From Pseudomonas sp. RIT-PI-AD (GTDB lineage Bacteria; Pseudomonadota; Gammaproteobacteria; Pseudomonadales; Pseudomonadaceae), in the NCBI RefSeq assembly GCF_025642785.1, contig NZ_JANZKU010000002.1, forward strand, positions 230,867 to 294,866: a DNA stretch of 64,000 bases, written 5' to 3'. The translations under genes and the position numbers were made by a program. The notes below the pieces were generated by a model. That model searched no databases. It was given only the letters and a program-made list of their open reading frames with translations, and had not been told where the DNA came from. Within the stretch, counting starts at the first letter, position 1, and every line of letters begins with the position of its first letter. Positions 42,804 through 52,753 of this stretch are shown here, in pieces.

Positions 42804-44215
42804 GCGAACCACCCGTGGAGCAGCAACGGCCCGTCCACCCCGACCGGGCGGAAGGCCCAGCCCCGTTGTCCGCCGCGGGTTTCCACCAGGTAGTAATCGC
42901 GCCGCACGTCGGCGCCATCCCACCAGCCGGACTCGATGCGTTCGGGCCCGGCGAGCACCCGCAGGGAAGCCTCGCGCAGCGCCACCGGCTCCGGCAGTAG
43001 CCAGCCGGGCCGCGGCGTGGCGGGCGGCAGCGGGCTTGCCTTGGGGGCCGATTCCGCCCGCCAGGCCGCTTCCGGGCGGTGGTCCGCGCGGGCGCTCAGG
43101 CCATGCACCGCGTCATCGCCGAGGCGGGCGCGCAAGCGCTCGCGCAGTTGCTCCCAGGGCAGGCTCTGCTGGGGCCGCTCGTCGAACAGTTGGCGGTGCT
43201 CGGGCACGAAGGCCGGCAGGTCGCGCGCCAGCAGGCGCATCGCCTGTACCGGTGCCGGCACCTGTTGCCGCTCCAGACGGCCACGGGCCAGTTCGAAGAG
43301 CAGCGCCGGGTCGCGCTCGGCGCCCAGCAGGCCGACCGGCACCTGAGTCTCGCCGCCGCCACGGTGCTCCAAATGCAGGGTGAAGCGCTGCACCCCGCTG
43401 TCGCGGCCGGCGAGAAAGGCCGCCAGGTCGGCGGTCAGCCGGCGCAGGGGAAACAGCAGGGCCTGGTGCGATTCCACCTCGAAATTCAGTTCCAGGCGCC
43501 CGGCGAACTCATCCGGCGGCACGTAGCATTCGAGGGCCAGCGGGCGCTCGCCGAGCAGGGTATCCAGGTGCTGCAGCAGGTGCGCGGGGAAGCGCCGCGC
43601 CAGGGTCGCCCGGGGCAGCGCCAGCACCTGCCCCAGCACACGCAGGCCCATGCGCGCGAAGGCCGTGGCCACCTGGGGCTCGAGGCCGAGCCGGTCCACC
43701 GGCATTCGCTCCAGGGCCTCACGCAAGGCTTCGGCGGACAGGACCGCCAGGCCGTCGTGGACGTTGGCCAGGGCCCGCGCCGCCGCCGGGTTCGGCGCCA
43801 CCACCAGGCGGTGACGGAAACCGAGGGCCGCCAGCTCGTCGCGCAGGCGCGCCTCGAAACGCGGCCAGGGGCCGAACAGCGCAAGGCTGGAGTGGATTTC
43901 CAGCAGCAGCGCGCGCGGGTAGCGCAGGCTCACCTGGGAGCTGAAGCGATAGGCCCAGGCGGCGAGGAACTGCTGCCAGCGCTCGATTTCCGCCGGATCC
44001 TGCTCGACGCTGGCGAAGGCGCGGGTCAAGGCATGGGCGGCCGCCAGGGATTGGCCACGGCGCAGGCCGAGCGCCCGCGCCGCCGGGTTCAACGCCTGGA
44101 TCACCCGGTGCTGCGGGCTGCCGCTGAGCAGGACCAGAGGTGCCTCGGGGTCGGCAAGCCGGCGCGACACCGCATCCAGCGCCAGTTGCGGCAAGACGAT
44201 ACAGGCCCAGAGCAT
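42800..44215 (-). CDS. imuB: ImuB, Y-family polymerase-like mutasome protein
   Basis: The 471-aa protein keeps the Y-family fold, but the catalytic carboxylates are missing: the first motif reads [14 protein letters not shown] and the second [13 protein letters not shown] instead of the acidic SIDE-type motif. This is the known pattern of ImuB. QQSLPW in the C-terminal half resembles a beta-clamp binding motif. It bridges DnaE2 to the sliding clamp and ImuA. It lies 6 bp after imuA and overlaps dnaE2. Confidence 0.93.
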   Translation of the reverse strand: MLWACIVLPQLALDAVSRRLADPEAPLVLLSGSPQHRVIQALNPAARALGLRRGQSLAAAHALTRAFASVEQDPAEIERWQQFLAAWAYRFSSQVSLRYPRALLLEIHSSLALFGPWPRFEARLRDELAALGFRHRLVVAPNPAAARALANVHDGLAVLSAEALREALERMPVDRLGLEPQVATAFARMGLRVLGQVLALPRATLARRFPAHLLQHLDTLLGERPLALECYVPPDEFAGRLELNFEVESHQALLFPLRRLTADLAAFLAGRDSGVQRFTLHLEHRGGGETQVPVGLLGAERDPALLFELARGRLERQQVPAPVQAMRLLARDLPAFVPEHRQLFDERPQQSLPWEQLRERLRARLGDDAVHGLSARADHRPEAAWRAESAPKASPLPPATPRPGWLLPEPVALREASLRVLAGPERIESGWWDGADVRRDYYLVETRGGQRGWAFRPVGVDGPLLLHGWFA

Positions 44216-44221
44216 CGCCCT

Positions 44222-44839
44222 TCACCCCGCCGCCAAGGGGATCGCCTGGCCGGGCGCGAGCCCGCCGCGGCACTTGAGCACACGCAACTGGCGCGGCTGC
44301 GCATCGACGGCGATACGCAGCGCGGCCGGCGAAGGATTGAAGGCGTCGCGGGCCGGGCGGAAGGCGAAGGCCAGGGTCTGTCCGCTCTCGGCGGCCACCT
44401 GCAGGCGGCGCAGGGCACGGTCGTCGGCCTGCGGCGGCCAGCAGAGCACGGCGCCGCAGCTCCCCGAACGCAGGCATTGCTCGGCCGCCCACAGCGCATC
44501 GCGCCCGCGGGCCTCCACCACCGCCAGTTCGCGCAGGTCGATCCCGGCGGCCAGCCAGGCCGGCGCATAGGGGATGAAGGGCGGCGCCACCAGCACCACC
44601 CGCTCCGCCGCCCGGGTCAGGCGCGCCAGGGTCGGCCAGAGCAGGCTCAGTTCGCCAAGGCCCTCGGCGGGCACCAGCAGCTCGGTAAGGGCGGCTTCCG
44701 GCCAGCCACCGCTCGGCAGGGCCGCATCCAGCCCGGCATGGCCGCTCGGCTGGAGGCCGGCGGGCTTCTCGGTCGGGCGGCCTTTCCACACCCGGCGCGC
44801 ATCCAGCAGCGTATCCAGGGCAACCACCGCGCCGATCAT
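44222..44839 (-). CDS. imuA: ImuA, RecA/SulA-like mutasome protein
   Basis: The 205-aa protein resembles ImuA: LQPSGHAGLDAALPSGGWPEAALTELL is the RecA-like start and LLVPAEGLGELSLLWP replaces a full Walker A. The start at 44839 (MIGAVVALDTLLDARRVWKG) gives the family length; the open frame continues upstream to 45364 but carries no plausible protein there. It is the first gene of the SOS-induced imuA-imuB-dnaE2 operon, 123 bp after a LexA box. Confidence 0.92.
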   Translation of the reverse strand: MIGAVVALDTLLDARRVWKGRPTEKPAGLQPSGHAGLDAALPSGGWPEAALTELLVPAEGLGELSLLWPTLARLTRAAERVVLVAPPFIPYAPAWLAAGIDLRELAVVEARGRDALWAAEQCLRSGSCGAVLCWPPQADDRALRRLQVAAESGQTLAFAFRPARDAFNPSPAALRIAVDAQPRQLRVLKCRGGLAPGQAIPLAAG

Positions 44840-44962
44840 CGCCCTGCCCTCAAACGTCGCCCACGGCGAGGGGATAAACCCCACCGGCCAGGTGCTGCGG
44901 CCCCGGGTGCCAACCACGGGCTCGGGGGCGAAAAGGACGGATAGAAAAGGTAAGTCTTCATA

Positions 44963-44978
44963 CTGTATATAATTACAG
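44963..44978 (-). promoter_or_regulatory. LexA (SOS) box of the imuA operon
   Basis: CTGTATATAATTACAG matches the gammaproteobacterial LexA consensus CTG-N10-CAG with an AT-rich alternating core. It is read here on the plus strand but is nearly symmetrical. It lies upstream of imuA, as expected for SOS control of the mutasome. Confidence 0.88.
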
Positions 44979-45563
44979 TACAGCGTAGCGATTGGCCAGC
45001 TGTCCTGACGAAACGCCCTGCCCCCGCGCGGCGCGCTCTTGCCGCACAGGCCGAAACCGTTATTGAAGGCAAGGCTATCGGTGCCACGCGCGACGCCGCG
45101 CTTGTATATCGACGATCCGAGGAAGACGACCGGACATGGCCATCGCCTCATGCTCCAGGCCGCCAATCCCAACCCGCATCGATAACGGCCCGTGTATCGG
45201 CCATTCGCGCATGAAGACGCGCCGGTCGGGTTTCGAGAGGACGATGAGTCCGGGCGGCGCCCAGGCACGGGCGACCTATTCGAGCCCGTGGGGATAACCC
45301 ACCGATGCCAAGGGCGCCTTCCGCAGGTGAAACACCGATGAAGGAGACCACGACGGCGACCCACCGCTCACGAGGCCAAGGCCCCGCAGGCGATGTGGGC
45401 GAGATCGGTGTCAGGGCTCGAACCGGGCGCCGAGCCCAGGTCAGCCAGGCGGGCTCTCAGTGCTGAAACATGCTCGCCCGGGCCAGCGAACGGCCCGGCG
45501 AGGGCCGGGCGTCACTGTCTCGAAAGTCCCTGAGCAGGCTTTCGAGGCTGCCGATAGAGGCTA
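44979..45563. other. Gene-free stretch upstream of the mutasome operon
   Basis: About 585 bp between the LexA box and the DUF2188 gene. The open frames here have no family-like protein. No lexA2, which precedes imuA in some pseudomonads, is present. Nothing else recognisable was found. Confidence 0.5.
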
Positions 45564-45788
45564 TCAGCCTTGGCTGCGCCTTGGATCGGCGCTCCGTGGG
45601 TAAGTGCGTTCTTCCTGGATGGTGCCGTCTTCCTTGTGGATTTTCACCGAAGCGGTCTTGCCGTCCATGTAGCTGGCAGTGAGTTCGAGGATTTCGTTCT
45701 TGGTGTCGGCGAGCTTGGACGCGCGTGCAGCGCCCACTTTGCGCAGTTCCCAGCCTTTGTCCACTTTACTGATGTGGTAGCTATCCAT
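45564..45788 (-). CDS. DUF2188-like small protein
   Basis: The 74-aa protein starts MDSYHISKVDKGWELRKVGAARASKLADTKNEIL and ends with KIHKEDGTIQEERTYPRSADP, the pattern of DUF2188 proteins (a short beta-rich domain ending in an E-R-T-Y-P-like motif). It has GGAGACTCCT-type purines upstream (on the minus strand AGGAGACTCCTATGG). The function of this family is unknown. It is monocistronic. Confidence 0.8.
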   Translation of the reverse strand: MDSYHISKVDKGWELRKVGAARASKLADTKNEILELTASYMDGKTASVKIHKEDGTIQEERTYPRSADPRRSQG

Positions 45789-45894
45789 AGGAGTCTCCTG
45801 TCAGGGCCGCAGTTGGGGAAGCGGGCAGCCTTCGACTACCCGGCCCTTGTTACGACCGCCTCCACGGGCGAAACGATCCCCTGGGTTCCAAGGC

Positions 45895-47337
45895 TCAGTC
45901 CTGGGCTGGCTCGAGGCCGTGGGCGTCGGCCTGGCGTTCCAGGAAGCGGTAGAGGCGGTCGTCCAGGGAATGCGCGACGTTGAAGCGCAGCCAGGGTATG
46001 GGGCGGGCGTCGGGCATGAACAATTGCCCGGGGGCCAGCAGGATCTTCTCCGCCTTGGCGCGGGTGGCCAGCAGCGTGGCGTCGTCCATCAGCCGGTGGC
46101 GGGCCCAGAGGAACAGGCCGGCGCGCGGCTCCAGGTAGATTTCCATGCCGACGTTCTCCAGCCGGCGGGCCACCGCCTCGTGGGCCTGGGACAGGTTGTC
46201 CTGCAGCTGCTTCACATGCTTGCGGTGGCGTCCCTGCAAGAGGATGTCCAGGGCCAGTTCCTCGGTGATCTCCGAACTGGTCAGGCCGCTGGCCATCTTC
46301 AGCGGCACCAGTTCGTCGATCAGCTCGCGGTGGGCGGCGATGAAGCCCACGCGCAGGGCCGGCGCGATGGCCTTGGACAAACTGCCGATGTAGATCACCC
46401 GGGACAATTGGTCCATGCCGGCCAGGGCCTGCTGGCCGCTGGGGTCGAGGTCGGCGTAGATATCGTTCTCGACGATCAGGAAGTCGTGCTTCTCGGCCAA
46501 TTGCAGCAGCCGATGGGCCACCGCCAGGGACAGGCTGGTCCCGGTCGGGCATTGCAGGCGCGCATTGGTGAAGAACACCTTGGGCCGGTGCCGGACGAGG
46601 GCCGCCTCCAGGGCGGCGAGGTCGAGGCCGTCGCGGGTCCGCGGCACCCCCACCAGGTTGGCGCCCTGCAAGCGCAGGTTGAGGAACAGGTTGTGGTAGC
46701 CGGGCTCGTCCACCAGCACGGTGTCGCCGTGCCCGACCAGGTAGCGCGACACCAGGTCCAGGGCCTGGCTGGCGCCGCTGGTCAGCAGGATGTGTTCCGC
46801 GCTGGCGACGATCTGCGCCGCCGCCAGCTTGTCCGCCAGCTTGCCACGCAGGCGCTCGTTGCCCTTGGTGTGGCCGTAGCCGGAAAAGCCACTGGGGTCG
46901 CCGCGGCCGAGCGCGCGCAACCCGCGTTGCAGGCCATCGTGATCGGTCCACGCGTGGGGCAGCAGGCCGACGCCGGGCCGCAACTCCATGCCCAGGGGCT
47001 GGAACACCTTGTGCAGCAGCAACTGGGCATCGAAGTCGAATTCGCTGCCGGCCGTGGCGTCCACCGCCGCGACCGGGGCAGGCGCCTCGCCGGCCTGCCC
47101 GCGCACATAGAAGCCGGCGTTGCGCACCGGCGTCAGGTGACCGAGCGCCACCAGCCGGTCGTAGGCCTCGACCACGGTGAAATGACTGACCCCATGGGTC
47201 TGGGCGAACTTGCGGATCGACGGCAACTTGCTGCCGGGGCGCAATCTTTGCTCGGCGATCGCCCGACCGATGCCGGAGACGATCTGGCTGACCAGGGGGG
47301 CTTCCGAATCGGAATCCAGGAACAACATGGGGTGCAT
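45895..47337 (-). CDS. MocR-type regulator (GntR helix-turn-helix fused to aminotransferase)
   Basis: The 480-aa protein has an N-terminal GntR winged helix (APLVSQIVSGIGRAIAEQRLRPGSKLPSIRKFAQTHGVSHFTVVEAYDRL). A class I aminotransferase-like domain follows, with the PLP Lys in IGSLSKAIAPALRVGF. MocR proteins use PLP or a PLP-amino acid adduct to sense small metabolites. It is divergent from the class II aldolase gene and probably controls it. A later ATG at 47328 is also possible. Confidence 0.92.
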   Translation of the reverse strand: MHPMLFLDSDSEAPLVSQIVSGIGRAIAEQRLRPGSKLPSIRKFAQTHGVSHFTVVEAYDRLVALGHLTPVRNAGFYVRGQAGEAPAPVAAVDATAGSEFDFDAQLLLHKVFQPLGMELRPGVGLLPHAWTDHDGLQRGLRALGRGDPSGFSGYGHTKGNERLRGKLADKLAAAQIVASAEHILLTSGASQALDLVSRYLVGHGDTVLVDEPGYHNLFLNLRLQGANLVGVPRTRDGLDLAALEAALVRHRPKVFFTNARLQCPTGTSLSLAVAHRLLQLAEKHDFLIVENDIYADLDPSGQQALAGMDQLSRVIYIGSLSKAIAPALRVGFIAAHRELIDELVPLKMASGLTSSEITEELALDILLQGRHRKHVKQLQDNLSQAHEAVARRLENVGMEIYLEPRAGLFLWARHRLMDDATLLATRAKAEKILLAPGQLFMPDARPIPWLRFNVAHSLDDRLYRFLERQADAHGLEPAQD

Positions 47338-47500
47338 CCATCCAGACCAGGGTTAAAGGCATCTGTATCGGTGAAAACACCATAACAGCCATGCCGGTGC
47401 GGAGCCGTCCCTGTGCATGGTGGCTCGCGGCACGCTGCGCCAAGCTCGCGACAAACCGAACCGTTCCCTCGGCGGAACACAGCCTCGATAAGGACGTGCC

Positions 47501-48274
47501 ATGCACGAGACAGCTTATAACATCGACCGCGCGAGCATCTCCCCCGAAGAGTGGAGCACCCGCTGCGACCTGGCCGCGCTTTATCGGCTGGTGGCGCATT
47601 TCCGCATGACCGACCTGATCGACACGCACATCTCGGCGCGGGTGCCCGGCGAGGAAGGCCACTTCCTGATCAACCGCTACGGCGTGCTGTTCCACGAAAT
47701 GCGCGCCTCCGACCTGGTCAAAGTCGACCATGACGGCCAGGTGGTCGACCCGCGCCTGGGCCCGGACAGCGTCAACCGCGCCGGCTTCAACATCCATTCG
47801 GCGATCCATGCCGCGCGCGCCGACGTCCATTGCGTGGTGCACACCCACACCTCCGCCGGGATCGCCGTTTCCGCCCAGGAGGACGGGCTGCTGCCGATCA
47901 GCCAGCACGCGCTCAAGTACTACCGGCGGCTGGCCTATCACGACTACGAAGGCATCGCCCTCGACCCTTCCGAGCGCGCCCGCCTAGTGCGCGACCTCGG
48001 CACCCACCAGGCGATGATCCTGCGCAACCACGGCCTGCTCGCGGTCGGCGGCTCCATCGCCGAGGCGTTCAACCAGATCTATTTCCTCGAGCGCGCCTGC
48101 CAGGCCCAGGTACAGGCCCTGGCGGGCGGACAGAAGCTGCGCTTTCCGAGCGAAGAGGTCTGCGAACTCACCGCCCGGCAATCGGCCGACGAACTGGAGC
48201 GCGACCTGCATTTCCTCGCCTGGAACTCGGTGCTGCGGCTGATCGCCGATGCCGAGGGCGACTACCGTACGTGA
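47501..48274 (+). CDS. Class II aldolase/adducin family protein
   Basis: The 257-aa protein has the zinc-binding pattern of class II aldolases: the HTHTSAGIAVSAQ segment with two His and a third His in RNHGLLAVGGSIAEAF. The N-terminal TRCDLAALYRLVAHFRMTDLIDTHISARVPGEE is also typical. Family members are aldolases, epimerases or decarboxylases; the substrate is unknown. It faces the MocR gene across 163 bp and is followed, 131 bp later, by a binding-protein gene. Confidence 0.9.
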   Translation: MHETAYNIDRASISPEEWSTRCDLAALYRLVAHFRMTDLIDTHISARVPGEEGHFLINRYGVLFHEMRASDLVKVDHDGQVVDPRLGPDSVNRAGFNIHSAIHAARADVHCVVHTHTSAGIAVSAQEDGLLPISQHALKYYRRLAYHDYEGIALDPSERARLVRDLGTHQAMILRNHGLLAVGGSIAEAFNQIYFLERACQAQVQALAGGQKLRFPSEEVCELTARQSADELERDLHFLAWNSVLRLIADAEGDYRT

Positions 48275-48405
48275 ACCCTTCCGGCCGACCCGCAGGATAG
48301 CGGGGCCGGACGATCGACAGGCCAAGAGCCCGGAGCCGGACGCTCGACCTACCCTCGCGTGAGACGTGATTGAAATCTGCCAACAATGATTACTAAGAGG
48401 TGGAC

Positions 48406-49434
48406 ATGAAGAACAGAACGATCGGAGCGATGCTCCTCAGCGCACTGGCATCCCACGCGATGGCCAGCGATATCACCGTCATTTCCTTCGGCGGCACCAG
48501 CAAGGACGTGCAGACCGAAGCCTTCTACGCACCCTTCGAGAAGGCCACCGGCAACAAGGTCCTGGCCGGCGAGTACAACGGCGAGATGGGCAAGATCAAG
48601 GCCATGGTCGACACCCAGAGCGTCACCTGGGACGTGGTCCAGGTGGAAGGTCCGGAACTGCTGCGCGGCTGCGAGGAAGGCCTGTTCGAGCAACTGGACG
48701 GTGCGAAGATCGGCACGCCGGCCGACTTCGTGCCGGGCACCCTGTCGGAATGCGGCGCCGGCCTGCTGGTGTGGTCCATGGCCATGGCCTACAACGGCGA
48801 CAAGCTGAAAAGCGCGCCGACCGGCTGGGCGGACTTCTGGGACACCCGCAAGTACCCGGGCAAGCGCGGCCTGCGCAAAGGGGCCAAGTACACCCTGGAA
48901 ATCGCCCTGATGGCCGACGGCGTGCCCTACGCCGACCTGTACAAGGTGCTCTCCACCCAGCAGGGCGTGGATCGCGCCTTCCACAAGCTGGACGAGGTGA
49001 AACAGAACATCCAGTGGTGGGAATCCGGCGCGCAACCGATGCAGTTCCTCGCCAGCGGCGACGTGGTGATGAGCACGGCGTTCAACGGCCGGGTCTTCGC
49101 CGCCCAGCAGGAAGGCGCCAACATGCAGATCGTCTGGAACGGCAGCATCTACGCCATCGACTCCTGGGCGATTCCCAAGGGCAGCAAGAACAAGGCGGTC
49201 GCCGAGCAGTTCATCGCCTACTCGCTGCGCCCGGAGAACCAGAAGCTCCACACCGAGCGGCTGGCCTACGGCTCGACCAACCTGAACACCGTGTCCCATC
49301 TCGACCCCGCCCTGGCCGCCCGCCTGAACACCGCGCCGGACAACCTGGCGCAGGCGGTACCGATCGACAACGGCTTCTGGGTCGAGCACGGCGAGGAACT
49401 GGAGCAACGCTTCAACGCCTGGGTCGCCAAGTGA
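48406..49434 (+). CDS. Polyamine-type ABC transporter substrate-binding protein (orphan)
   Basis: The 342-aa periplasmic protein has a Sec signal peptide (cleavage after SHAMA, before SDITVISFGG) and the PotD/YdcS-like fold with TWDVVQVEGPELLRGCEEGLFE and NGSIYAIDSWAIPKGSKNK. The ATG at 48406 has AGAGG 5 bp upstream; a GTG at 48400 is less likely. No permease or ATPase gene is near it, so it must share a transporter encoded elsewhere or act as a sensor. It may be regulated with the aldolase by MocR. Confidence 0.9.
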   Translation: MKNRTIGAMLLSALASHAMASDITVISFGGTSKDVQTEAFYAPFEKATGNKVLAGEYNGEMGKIKAMVDTQSVTWDVVQVEGPELLRGCEEGLFEQLDGAKIGTPADFVPGTLSECGAGLLVWSMAMAYNGDKLKSAPTGWADFWDTRKYPGKRGLRKGAKYTLEIALMADGVPYADLYKVLSTQQGVDRAFHKLDEVKQNIQWWESGAQPMQFLASGDVVMSTAFNGRVFAAQQEGANMQIVWNGSIYAIDSWAIPKGSKNKAVAEQFIAYSLRPENQKLHTERLAYGSTNLNTVSHLDPALAARLNTAPDNLAQAVPIDNGFWVEHGEELEQRFNAWVAK

Positions 49435-49470
49435 CCGGAACGCGCCGATAGCGCCCAGCCGACTGGGTCG

Positions 49471-49498
49471 GCGCCGGGTACCGCAAAGTGCCCGGCGC
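49471..49498 (+). terminator. Hairpin after the binding-protein gene
   Basis: GCGCCGGG (49471-49478) pairs with CCCGGCGC (49491-49498) around a 12-nt loop, 37 bp after the stop. No T-run follows. Confidence 0.4.
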
Positions 49499-49687
49499 TG
49501 GCGAATCGCCCAGGGCGCGCGCCCTCCGGGCCGCGGTTCGCATCCACCGCGGCGATCGCTGGAAAGCATTTCTGCGCGGCAGCCCTGTCCCCCTCTCGAG
49601 AGCCCCGTACACCCCTCGTCGAGAAGAGCAAACCAACTTCGGCCCCGCCTGGTCGCATTCTCTACCCTCCCCGACCAGGTATTCGAT

Positions 49688-50791
49688 ATGAAGCAACGTT
49701 CCTACCGGACCCAGGCCCTCTACGGGTTCGCCGTGCTCGGCCTGGGCACCGCCCTGCTGACGGCCTGTAGCCACTCGCCGGACAAACGCCCCGTGAGCGA
49801 AGAAGCGGTCAGCAACGCGAAGATGATGGTCCGCGCCGACCTGGACATGCAGGGTGTGCTGAACGCCTTCGCCAGCCTCGACCCGAAAGCCATCGAGAAC
49901 ATCACGCCGACCCAGGCGCGCCTGGAGCCCACCCTGGCCGACGCGGTGAAAAAAGTCCTGCGCGGCCAGGACAAGAGCACCGACCCCAGTGTGCTGGTGC
50001 CGGGCGTGACCAGCACCGATCGCAGCATCCCCGGCGCGGCCGGCCCGCTCCAGGCGCGTATCTACACGCCCCAGGGCCAGGGCCCCTTCCCGGTAGTGGT
50101 GTATTACCACGGCGGCGGCTGGGTGATCGCCGACCGCGAAGTCTACGACGCCGGTGCCCGTGGGCTGGCCAAGCAGGCCAATGCGGTGGTGGTTTCGGTG
50201 GACTACCGCCGTGCCCCGGAAAACAAATTCCCCGCCGCCCATGAGGATGCGCTGGCCGCCTATGCCTGGGTGAGCAAGCACGCGGAAAGCCTGAACGGCG
50301 ACCCGACGCGCCTGGCCCTCGCCGGCGAGAGCGCCGGCGGCAACCTGGCCGTGGCGACCGCCATCGCCGCCCGCGACCAGAACATGACCCCGCCGCGCCA
50401 TGTGCTCTCGGTGTACCCGGTGGCGCAGAACAGCACCAGCACGTCCAGCTACCAGAAATACGCCGACGCCAAGCCGCTCAACCGGCCGATGATGCTGTGG
50501 TTCATCGCCAACGCCACCCAGTCCGCGGCCGATCTCAAGGACCCGCGCATCGACCTGGTGGACGCGGACCTCAAGGGGTTGCCGCCGGTGACCATCATCA
50601 ACGCGGAAATCGATCCGCTGGCCGAGGACGGCCGCATGCTGCAATCCGCCTTGGAGAACGCCGGGGTCAAGGTGGAGCGCAAGGTCTACGAGGGCGTCAC
50701 CCATGAATTCTTCGGCGCCGCGGCCGTCGTCGACAAGGCGCGCCAGGCCCAGTTGTACGCCGGGCAGCGCCTGAAGGATTCGCTCAAGTAA
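49688..50791 (+). CDS. HSL-family alpha/beta hydrolase lipoprotein (esterase)
   Basis: The 367-aa protein has a lipoprotein signal with lipobox LLTAC (Cys27), placing it in the cell envelope. The catalytic domain has the oxyanion motif HGGGW (141-145), the nucleophile elbow GESAGG (Ser215), Asp in AEIDPLAEDG and His in GVTHEFFG, as in hormone-sensitive-lipase esterases. Substrates are probably short-chain esters. It is monocistronic and ends before a strong convergent hairpin. Confidence 0.9.
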   Translation: MKQRSYRTQALYGFAVLGLGTALLTACSHSPDKRPVSEEAVSNAKMMVRADLDMQGVLNAFASLDPKAIENITPTQARLEPTLADAVKKVLRGQDKSTDPSVLVPGVTSTDRSIPGAAGPLQARIYTPQGQGPFPVVVYYHGGGWVIADREVYDAGARGLAKQANAVVVSVDYRRAPENKFPAAHEDALAAYAWVSKHAESLNGDPTRLALAGESAGGNLAVATAIAARDQNMTPPRHVLSVYPVAQNSTSTSSYQKYADAKPLNRPMMLWFIANATQSAADLKDPRIDLVDADLKGLPPVTIINAEIDPLAEDGRMLQSALENAGVKVERKVYEGVTHEFFGAAAVVDKARQAQLYAGQRLKDSLK

Positions 50792-50799
50792 GAAGGCAT

Positions 50800-50837
50800 G
50801 CGTCCTTCTCCGCGCCCAGGCGCATCAAGAAGGACGC
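50800..50837. terminator. Bidirectional terminator between esterase and chemoreceptor genes
   Basis: GCGTCCTTCT (50800-50809) pairs perfectly with AGAAGGACGC (50828-50837), and the loop contains a second small stem (GCGCC/GGCGC, 50812-50823). It lies between convergent genes, and its arms supply short T- and A-tracts on both sides. Confidence 0.65.
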
Positions 50838-50869
50838 AGCGCTCATCGCGCCGATGCCTGGCGACCGGG

Positions 50870-52186
50870 TCAGGTGCTCAGGTGGCTGGCGAACTGACCC
50901 ACGGCATTCACCACCTGTTTGGCGCCGTCCTGGATTTCCAGGATCTTCGAACCGGCTTCGTTGGCCAGGTCCAGCCCCGCCTCCGCCTGCCCCTTGCTGC
51001 TCGCCATGCTGCCCACCGCGGCCTGGGCCAACTGTTGGTTCTGCTGCACCACCCCGACGATTTCCTCCGTGGCCTGGCTGGTGCGTCCGGCCAGTTGGCG
51101 AACTTCGTCGGCCACCACGGCGAAACCCCTGCCCTGCTCGCCGGCCCGGGCGGCTTCGATGGCGGCGTTGAGGGCCAGGAGGTTGGTCTGTTCGGCGATC
51201 CCGTTGATGGTCTTGACGATGGAGCTGATGACCAGCGACTGCTTGCCCAGGGCCTCGATGCCGTTGGAAGCCTCCTGCAAATCCGAGGCGATCTGGCGCA
51301 TCACGCTGACGGTCTGCTGCACCACCTCCGCGCCCTTCTGCGCGCTCACATCGGTTTGCAGGGAAATGTCGTAGGCGATGGCCGCGGCATCGGCCACGGC
51401 GCGTTCCTGATTGACCTGGTCGGTGACCACGGTGGCGAACTTGACCACCTTGTACAGCTCGCCACGGGGGTTGATGACCGGGTTGTAGGACGCTTCCAGC
51501 CAGACGTCGCGTCCGGCGCTGTCGATCCGCTTGAAGCGACTGGCCACGTATTCCCCCCGATTCAGTCGCTGCCAGAACTCGGCGTACTCGGCCGAGTTGT
51601 AGTCCTCCGGGGTGCAGAAGATGCGGTGATGCTTGCCCTTGACCTGCTCCAGCGTGTAGCCCATCGAGCGCAGGAAGATATCGTTGGCCTTGAGCACCTC
51701 GCCGTTCAGATTGAACTCGATGACCGCGGTGGAGCGCAGCAACGCCTTGATGAAGCTCTCGTGTTCGGTGGCGTTTTCCACGGTTTCGGTGATGTCGGTG
51801 GCGAAACACACCGACTTGTAGACATCGCCGCGCTCGTCCTTCAGGGGCTGCCACACCGCGCGCAGCCAGGCTTCGCGCCCGTCCCCGCGCAGCAGACGGT
51901 AGTAGCCGCTGATATGGGCCCCGCGCTTGATGGCGGCCTTAAGGTCTTTGTAGCAGTCCAGCTTCTTCACGTAGTCGGCGATGATGTCATCCAGCGGCTT
52001 GCCTTCGAGCTGGCCGCGGGTATAGCGCATCGTGTCCAGGAACTTCTGGTTGACCCGCTCGATGCGCCCCTGCGCATCGATGGAAAGGGACAGGGTTTCC
52101 TCTTCCATGGCATTGAGCAATTGCCGGAACTCGGCATTCTCGGCATGCAGCCGAGCCAGCTCCTGCTTGAGATGCGTATTGAACAT
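50870..52186 (-). CDS. Soluble chemoreceptor with two PAS domains (BdlA-like)
   Basis: The 438-aa protein has no membrane helix. Two PAS domains follow one another (about 20-130 with [28 protein letters not shown], and 140-265 with [30 protein letters not shown]). A methyl-accepting signalling domain follows, with the hairpin [37 protein letters not shown]. This matches the layout of BdlA, the biofilm dispersion protein, and other cytoplasmic Aer-like receptors. The start at 52186 is preferred; 52228 is a longer option. Ligand and output (flagellar or c-di-GMP-linked) are unknown. Confidence 0.9.
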   Translation of the reverse strand: MFNTHLKQELARLHAENAEFRQLLNAMEEETLSLSIDAQGRIERVNQKFLDTMRYTRGQLEGKPLDDIIADYVKKLDCYKDLKAAIKRGAHISGYYRLLRGDGREAWLRAVWQPLKDERGDVYKSVCFATDITETVENATEHESFIKALLRSTAVIEFNLNGEVLKANDIFLRSMGYTLEQVKGKHHRIFCTPEDYNSAEYAEFWQRLNRGEYVASRFKRIDSAGRDVWLEASYNPVINPRGELYKVVKFATVVTDQVNQERAVADAAAIAYDISLQTDVSAQKGAEVVQQTVSVMRQIASDLQEASNGIEALGKQSLVISSIVKTINGIAEQTNLLALNAAIEAARAGEQGRGFAVVADEVRQLAGRTSQATEEIVGVVQQNQQLAQAAVGSMASSKGQAEAGLDLANEAGSKILEIQDGAKQVVNAVGQFASHLST

Positions 52187-52753
52187 GTGCCACCTGCCGT
52201 CCGTTGATGATCCTGATCGTCTCGCCATCGTCCGATCCGCAAAACGGAACGACGGGACGTACTGACCGGTCTTGTCCTTCCGCTGAATCGGCCGGCACCC
52301 AGGGCGAATCGCTGAGCGGGCCGGCGACCCCTTTCCCCATTAAAGATGGCGGGGTCGAAACCGCAAGAGACAGGCGTCGGGTCGGTCCGCGGCCGCATCA
52401 CCTGCCGCGCTCGACAGGGGAAGCGCGAAGGTCCTAATGCGCCCTGTGCGACGAACCCGCCTCGCCAGGGTTTGCCCGAGGGGTTGGCGCCTAACCCCTG
52501 GCCTTCGCCGATCCATTCGCACTCGGACCGGCCGCGCTTGCGCCGCAACGGACCCAGGGCAGCCATGCCACGGGCCTGTGGCGGGAAGACGCACGGGCCT
52601 TTCGCCCCCCATTGCCGAGCGCATGCGGCCCGCCGCCAAGACCCGGCCTTCGCTCGGCGAGGTGCTTGTGGGGCATCGGTCGCGACCGGTATGATGAGAC
52701 TCATTCTCACATAGAAGATTGGCGCCGGACGCCAACTCGCATCAGGGGCACCC
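52187..52753. other. Intergenic region between chemoreceptor and ECF sigma gene
   Basis: These 567 bp contain the divergent promoters of the chemoreceptor and the iron operon, including the Fur box described separately. The open frames in it read as non-coding in composition; no small gene was recognised. Confidence 0.5.
52695..52709 (+). promoter_or_regulatory. Fur box upstream of the ECF sigma gene
   Basis: TGAGACTCATTCTCA matches the 7-1-7 Fur palindrome TGAGAATNATTCTCA-type with one mismatch between arms. It lies 45 bp upstream of the sigma gene start. Iron-replete Fur should repress the operon here. Confidence 0.7.

Noticed and set aside
42803..42923. Longer DnaE2 start inside imuB
   Set aside because: The extra residues are arginine/glycine-rich and do not match the family; ATG 42803 gives the standard PHP-domain start.
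44840..45364. Upstream extension of imuA or a separate gene there
   Set aside because: The predicted peptide lacks any family pattern and the extension runs through the LexA box.
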